This document shows positions 11,901-17,900 of a stretch of 64,000 bases of DNA, piece after piece. Below the pieces are notes generated by a model that was not told the origin of the DNA, searched no databases, and was given only the letters and a program-made list of their open reading frames with translations. Source of the DNA: Limnohabitans sp. T6-5. Lineage in GTDB: Bacteria; Pseudomonadota; Gammaproteobacteria; Burkholderiales; Burkholderiaceae_C. Location of the stretch: positions 434,001-498,000 of the forward strand of contig NZ_NERV01000001.1 in NCBI RefSeq assembly GCF_003063315.1, written 5' to 3'. The translations under genes were made by a program, and so were the position numbers. Each line of letters starts with the position of its first letter. Positions within the stretch are counted from its first letter, which is position 1.

Positions 11901-14900
11901 TTGCTCAGGTGTGTGCCCGAAGCCCCTGTGTCCACGTTCAGCGTAATCGTGTCGCCCGCTGCAAAGTCCAGTCCAGCATGGATCAAGGCGTTGGCCTCGA
12001 CCTGATCGATGCTCACTGACACGTTCTCGCTGCCGCCCAGGTTGATGTGGTCGATGCCCATCGCTGACAGGGCGTCTGCCATGTGGGCAATGCCGGCGAC
12101 GTCACCTGTGGCGGCGTTCAAAGTCACACTCAAAGCTGCGTTTTCTGCATCGCTCAGGACGTGGTCGCCATTGAGGTCACCAAACAGGCCAGGCAGTTGG
12201 AAGTTCGCGCCGCCTGCACCGTTCTCGCCAAAGGCGCCTGCGCCCAGGTCCACGTTGATGTGGTCGCCGTTGACTTGGATCGCGTCCACGCCCAGCTTGC
12301 TCAGGTCTTTGAGGCTGTTGCTCAGGTGCGTGCCCGAAGCCCCTGTGTCCACGTTCAGCGTGATGGTGTCGCCCGCTGCAAAGTCCAGTCCAGCATGGAT
12401 CAAGGCGTTGGCCTCGACCTGATCGATGCTCACTGACACGTTCTCGCTGCCGCCCAGGTTGATGTGGTCGATGCCCATCGCTGACAGGGCGTCTGCCATG
12501 TGGGCAATGCCGGCGACGTCACCTGTGGCGGCGTTCAAAGTCACACTCAAAGCTGCGTTTTCTGCATCGCTCAGGACGTGGTCGCCATTGAGGTCACCAA
12601 ACAGGCCAGGCAGTTGGAAGTTCGCGCCGCCTGCACCGTTCTCGCCAAAGGCGCCTGCGCCCAGGTCCACGTTGATGTGGTCGCCGTTGACTTGGATCGC
12701 GTCCACGCCCAGCTTGCTCAGGTCTTTGAGGCTGTTGCTCAGGTGCGTGCCCGAAGCCCCTGTGTCCACGTTCAGCGTGATGGTGTCGCCCGCTGCAAAG
12801 TCCAGTCCAGCATGGATCAAGGCGTTGGCCTCGACCTGATCGATGCTCACTGACACGTTCTCGCTGCCGCCCAGGTTGATGTGGTCGATGCCCATCGCTA
12901 ACAGGGCGTCTGCCATGTGGGCAATACCGGCCACGTCACCGGTGGCGGCGTTCAGGGTCACGCTGAGAGCTGCGTTTTCTGCATCGCTCAGGACGTGGTC
13001 GCCATTGAGGTCACCAAACAAGCCGGGCAGTTGGAAGTTCGCGCCGCCTGCACCGTTCTCGCCAAAGGCGCCTGTGCCCAGGTCCACGTTGATGTGGTCA
13101 CCGTTGACCTGGATCGCGTCCACGCCCAGCTTGCTCAGGTCTTTGAGGCTGTTGCTCAGGTGCGTGCCCGAAGCCCCTGTGTCCACGTTCAGCGTGATGG
13201 TGTCGCCCGCTGCAAAGTCCAGTCCAGCATGGATCAAGGCGTTCGCCTCGACCTGATCGATGCTCACTGACACGTTCTCGCTGCCGCCCAGGTTGATGTG
13301 GTCGATGCCCATCGCTAACAGGGCGTCTGCCATGTGGGCAATACCGGCCACGTCACCGGTGGCGGCGTTCAGGGTCACGCTGAGAGCTGCGTTTTCTGCA
13401 TCGCTCAGGACGTGGTCGCCATTGAGGTCACCAAACAGGCCGGGCAGTTGGAAGTTCGCGCCGCCTGCACCGTTCTCGCCAAAGGCGCCTGTGCCCAAGT
13501 CCACGTTGATGTGGTCGCCGTTGACCTGGATCGCATCCACACCCAGCTTGCTCAGGTCTTTGAGGCTGTTGCTCAGGTGCGTGCCCGAAGCCCCTGTGTC
13601 CACGTTCAGCGTAATCGTGTCGCCCGCTGCAAAGTCCAGTCCAGCATGGATCAAGGCGTTCGCCTCGACCTGATCGATGCTCACTGACACGTTGTCGCTG
13701 CCACCCAGGTTGATGTGGTCGATGCCCATCGCGGACAAGGCATCTGCCATGTGCGCAATGCCTGCCACGTCACCGGTGGCGGCGTTCAAAGTCACGCTCA
13801 AAGCGGCGTTTTCTGCATCGCTCAGGACGTGGTCGCCATTGAGGTCACCAAACAGGCCAGGCAGTTGGAAGTTCGCGCCGCCTGCACCGTTCTCGCCAAA
13901 GGCGCCTGTGCCCAGGTCCACGTTGATGTGGTCGCCGTTGACCTGGATCGCATCCACGCCCAGCTTGCTCAGGTCTTTGAGGCTGTTGCTCAGGTGCGTG
14001 CCCGCTGCCGAGTGGGTGTCCACGTTCAGCGTGATCGTGTCGCCCGCTGCAAAGTCCAGTCCAGCATGGATCAAACCCATCGCCTGGGTTTGATCGATGG
14101 TGACTGTTTCGTTGACATTGCCGCCCAGGTTGAGCACGGCGTGCAGACCGGTTTCGCCCAGCAAGGAATTGATCTCGTCGCTGTAACCGGGCACACCCAA
14201 GTCGTCCACATTGATTTCGACGCCGTCCTGCACACGCAGGCCCGCGGCAGTGTGAAGTGCTTGGAAGTCTGACAGCGAGATGCTTGGAGCCGTCAAGCTG
14301 TGGCCAGAAACATCAAATCCCTGGGCAATATAGGCCTTGGCCGCTGCAATGCTCAAAGAATCGCCGGGTGGTGCAGGCAAAGTCACTCCGTCATTGGCGG
14401 CAATCTGAATCTGCGCGTCAAATGACGTGGCAAAGCTTGCTGCCGCTTGCAAGGGGCGCTCACTGTGCAAAACGTTGGAAATCGCATTGAGCAACGATGT
14501 TTGGGCTGCTGCAACCGTCGATTTGGCCAGCGCGATGTAGATCTGGTCGTCGACAGACAACTCCAGACCATGAGCGCTGTTGGCCAGTCGAACGGCCAAG
14601 GCTTCGAAATTCTTGACCAATGCATCCGTGACATGGTCCAACATGTCACTGACGGCCTGTGTCATCGCAGATTTCAGAGCGTCGGGAATCGATGCCGAAT
14701 GCGCAACGATCGAGGAGATGACCTCTTCATTGAGCGCATGCAGGAGTGCCATGCGACCCTCTGCAGTTGCTGCATCCGCCATGTGGCCAAGGCTGATTTC
14801 GGAGGCCAAATGCGCAAAGGAGCTTTGAATGTCCTGCACCACGCTGCCCGCAGAACCCAGCTTGATGGCTGTCTGCATCAAGGTCATCATGACCTGCTGA

Positions 14901-17900
14901 GCAGCAAACACCGCAGCACCGGCCTGTTGCAGCGCACTCAGACTCGCGCCATCCATGGGCGACACGATGGCGGCCATGGGGTCAAAATCGGTCACGCTGG
15001 AAATGCCTGCATCAGCCAGCAATGTGTCAAGGCCCAAGACCTTCAGCATGCTGGTCTCGATGGCCGCACGTTGCGCATCAGGCCCAAAGGCCAAGAGTGT
15101 TGTCAGGGGCGTGATCACCGACGAGCCAGCTGGCGCAAACAGGTAACCAACGACCTCGCCAGAGAATGCGTCTGTACCACCCGTTGAAACCCAGCGGCCA
15201 CCGCTGAGAGGTGTATCCACGGAAACGCTGTAACGACCCAACGCATCCGTCGTGGCTGTCGCTTCGCCTTCGTCCTGAATCAGGTTGTTGTTCAGGTCGT
15301 AGAAAACCGTCGCGTTTTGAACATACCCGTCAATGACTGTGCTGGCACCGTCGATGGTGACCTTGAGCGTACTGGTGGATGTTGTCTCACCATCGAAGAC
15401 GGTGTATGTGAAAGTCTCTGTGAATTTTTCACCGGCATTCAGGGCCACGCTGGCTGCACCGGTAGCCTCATAGCTATAGCTGCCATTGACACCCAAGGTC
15501 AATACGCCATGGCTGGTGACGATGCGGTACGTGTTCGACGCCGCATCAAACGAAACCGCATCTTGGCTCGCGTTGGAGATACCCGATATGGACAAAATCG
15601 AACCCTCGACATCGCTGTCGTTGGTTAGCAAGTTATAGCTGCTTTGGCTTGCGCCTTCAGTGATACGCAGGGTATCGGCAACGAGTCGCGGCGCATCATT
15701 GACTGCGCTCAGGCTGAAGCTTTGCTCAACCGCTGTATGGCCACCTTGACCATCGTTGATGGTGTAGCTCAGCGCCACCGGGCCGTAGTAGTTGGCATCG
15801 GGCGTGAAGCTGTAGTTGCCGTGGCCGTCATCCGTGAGGGTGCCGTGCTCTGCTGTCAGGTTCGTCACGCTCAGCGTGCCACCATCGACATCGCTGTAAC
15901 CTTGCAGCAGTTGTGCGACAGTGAAGGTGTAGGCGGTGTCTTCAACGCCTGCGCTCAGAATGGCGGGGAGGCTGGTCAGCGCTGGAGCGTCGTTGACGCT
16001 GTTCAGGCTGAAACTTTGGCTGGCCGATGTGTCGCCACCTTGACCGTCGCGCACTTGGTAGCTGAGCGTGACGGCGCCGTTGTAGTTGGACGCTGGCGTG
16101 ATGGTGAAAGTGCCATCGCCGTTGTCTGTGACTGTGCCGTGGTCTGCGCTCAGTGCGCCCACGCTCAGCGTGCCACCGTCCACATCGCTGAAGCCTTGCA
16201 GCAGTTGCGCCGCAGAGACTTGGTAGGCTTGGTCTTCTGAACCTGCAGCCAGGATGGCAGGCAGGCTGGTCAATGCTGGCGCGTCGTTGACCGAGTCCAG
16301 CGTGACGGTTTGTGTGGCATGGGTGCGACCGCCTTGGCCGTCCACCACTTTGTAGCTCAGTGTCAGCGTGCCGTTGTAGTTGGCATCTGGTGTGATGGTG
16401 TACACGCCAGGGGCCGTCAACTGCACTTGACCATGATCGACGCGCAGGTTTTCGACCGCCAGTGTGCCGCCGTCTTGGTCGCTGTAGCCTGTCAGCAGGT
16501 CTTGCACGCTCACGGTGTAAGTGCTGTCTTCTTGGCCTGCCGCCAGATGTGTGGCCGTGCCGGTCAGGGCTGGCGCCACGTTGTTGGCCGACAGACCAAA
16601 GCTTTGGCTGGCTGCTGTTTCCGCGCCGTTTGCATCCACAACCTTGTAGTTCAGCGTCACCAGACCTGCATAACCCGCATCGGGGGTGATGGTGTAGGTG
16701 CCGTCACCGTTGTCAGTGACACTGCCGTGATTGGCACTCAAGGCGGCCACGCTCAGCGCATCGCCCTCGACATCGCTGTAACCCTTGAGCAAATCAGCGG
16801 CAGAAACTTCGTAGGCTTGGCCTTCTTGGCCGTTGATCAGGTCAGCTGCTTCGCCGTTCAGTGCGGGTGCATCGTTGACGCTGTCCAAACTCAAGGTTTG
16901 TGTGGCGGCGGTGTGTCCACCTTGGCCGTCGGCAATGATGTAGCTCAGTGTGACGGCGCCGTTGTAATTGGCCGTAGGCGTGAAGGTATAGGTGCCGTCG
17001 TGGTTGTCCGTGATCTGGCCGTGGTCAGCCAACAGTTCGGTCACGCGCAGGGTGCCCAAATCGGCATCGCTGTAACCGGTCAACAAGTCGGCCGCACGAA
17101 TGATGTAAGACTGGTCTTCTGTGCCTGCAGCCAAGCTGGCCTTGGAACCCGTCAAGGCAGCTGCGTCGTTGCTGGCGCTCAGGCTGAAGCTTTGCTCCAC
17201 CGCTGTATGGCCGCCTTGACCATCGTTGATGGTGTAGCTCAGCGCCACCGGGCCGTTGTAGTTGGCATCGGGCGTGAAGGTGTAGGTGCCTTTGCCGTCA
17301 TCCGTGAGGGTGCCGTGCTCTGCTGTCAGGTTCGTCACGCTCAGCGTGCCACCATCGACATCGCTGTAACCTTGCAGCAGTTGTGCGACAGTGAAGGTGT
17401 AGGCGGTGTCTTCAACGCCTGCGCTCAGAATGGCGGGGAGGCTGGTCAGCGCTGGAGCGTCGTTCGTGCCGGTAATCGTCACCGTCACGACCTGTTCAGT
17501 GCCGTCTGCTGCTTTGACGGTGATGCTGTCGGTGTAATCCGTGCCTGCAACGAACTCGTTGTGGGCGCTGCCCATCGAGTACGTCCACACACCGGCTGAG
17601 CTCACGCTGAAGGTGCCGTAGCCGTGGTTGCCTGCAACGTTTGTTTGCGCCTGGAACAGGTTGGCGGTGCCGTCCACATCGGTGGCGGTCAGCGTGCCTG
17701 TGGCGGTCAGCGCTGCATCGGTTTCGTTCAGTGTGGATGTACTGGCGCCGCTGATTTGCGCAGCATCGTTCGTGCCGGTGATTGTGATCACCACGTTTTG
17801 CGTGGCCGTACCGTCTTTGCTGATCACAGCAAAGGTGTCGGTCACTGTCGCATCTTTAGCCAGCGCTTGCACAGCCGATTTGGCGTTATCCAGCGTGTAG

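Larger units (their letters stand above)
6993..14093 (-). repeat. 17-copy 417/420-bp in-gene tandem repeat
   Basis: Seventeen tandem units of 417 bases (139 residues) or 420 bases (140 residues, VTGGDH in place of VNGDH) lie inside the giant gene. Each unit holds two related half-motifs (SLKDLSKLGVDAIQV and MADALSAMGIDHINL) separated by a glycine-rich stretch and one 12-residue loop of the form D-L-N-G-D-H-x-L-S-x-x-E. Acidic or polar residues fall at loop positions 1, 3, 5, 9 and 12, as in EF-hand or dockerin calcium loops, and these positions are kept in every copy I read. Copies differ mostly by synonymous changes and by short cassette-like swaps such as NAATGDVAGI, NASADDVAGI and NAQATDVAGL. 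Confidence 0.95.

Noticed and set aside
6993-13687. Many plus-strand frames of about 117-138 codons repeating every 417 bases
   Set aside because: They are antisense shadows of the tandem repeat in the giant gene. The minus-strand frame explains the conservation and synonymous changes.
6993-14093. Regularly spaced repeats suggestive of a CRISPR array
   Set aside because: The period is 417-420 bases, the spacing has no unique spacers, and the whole region is one open reading frame.
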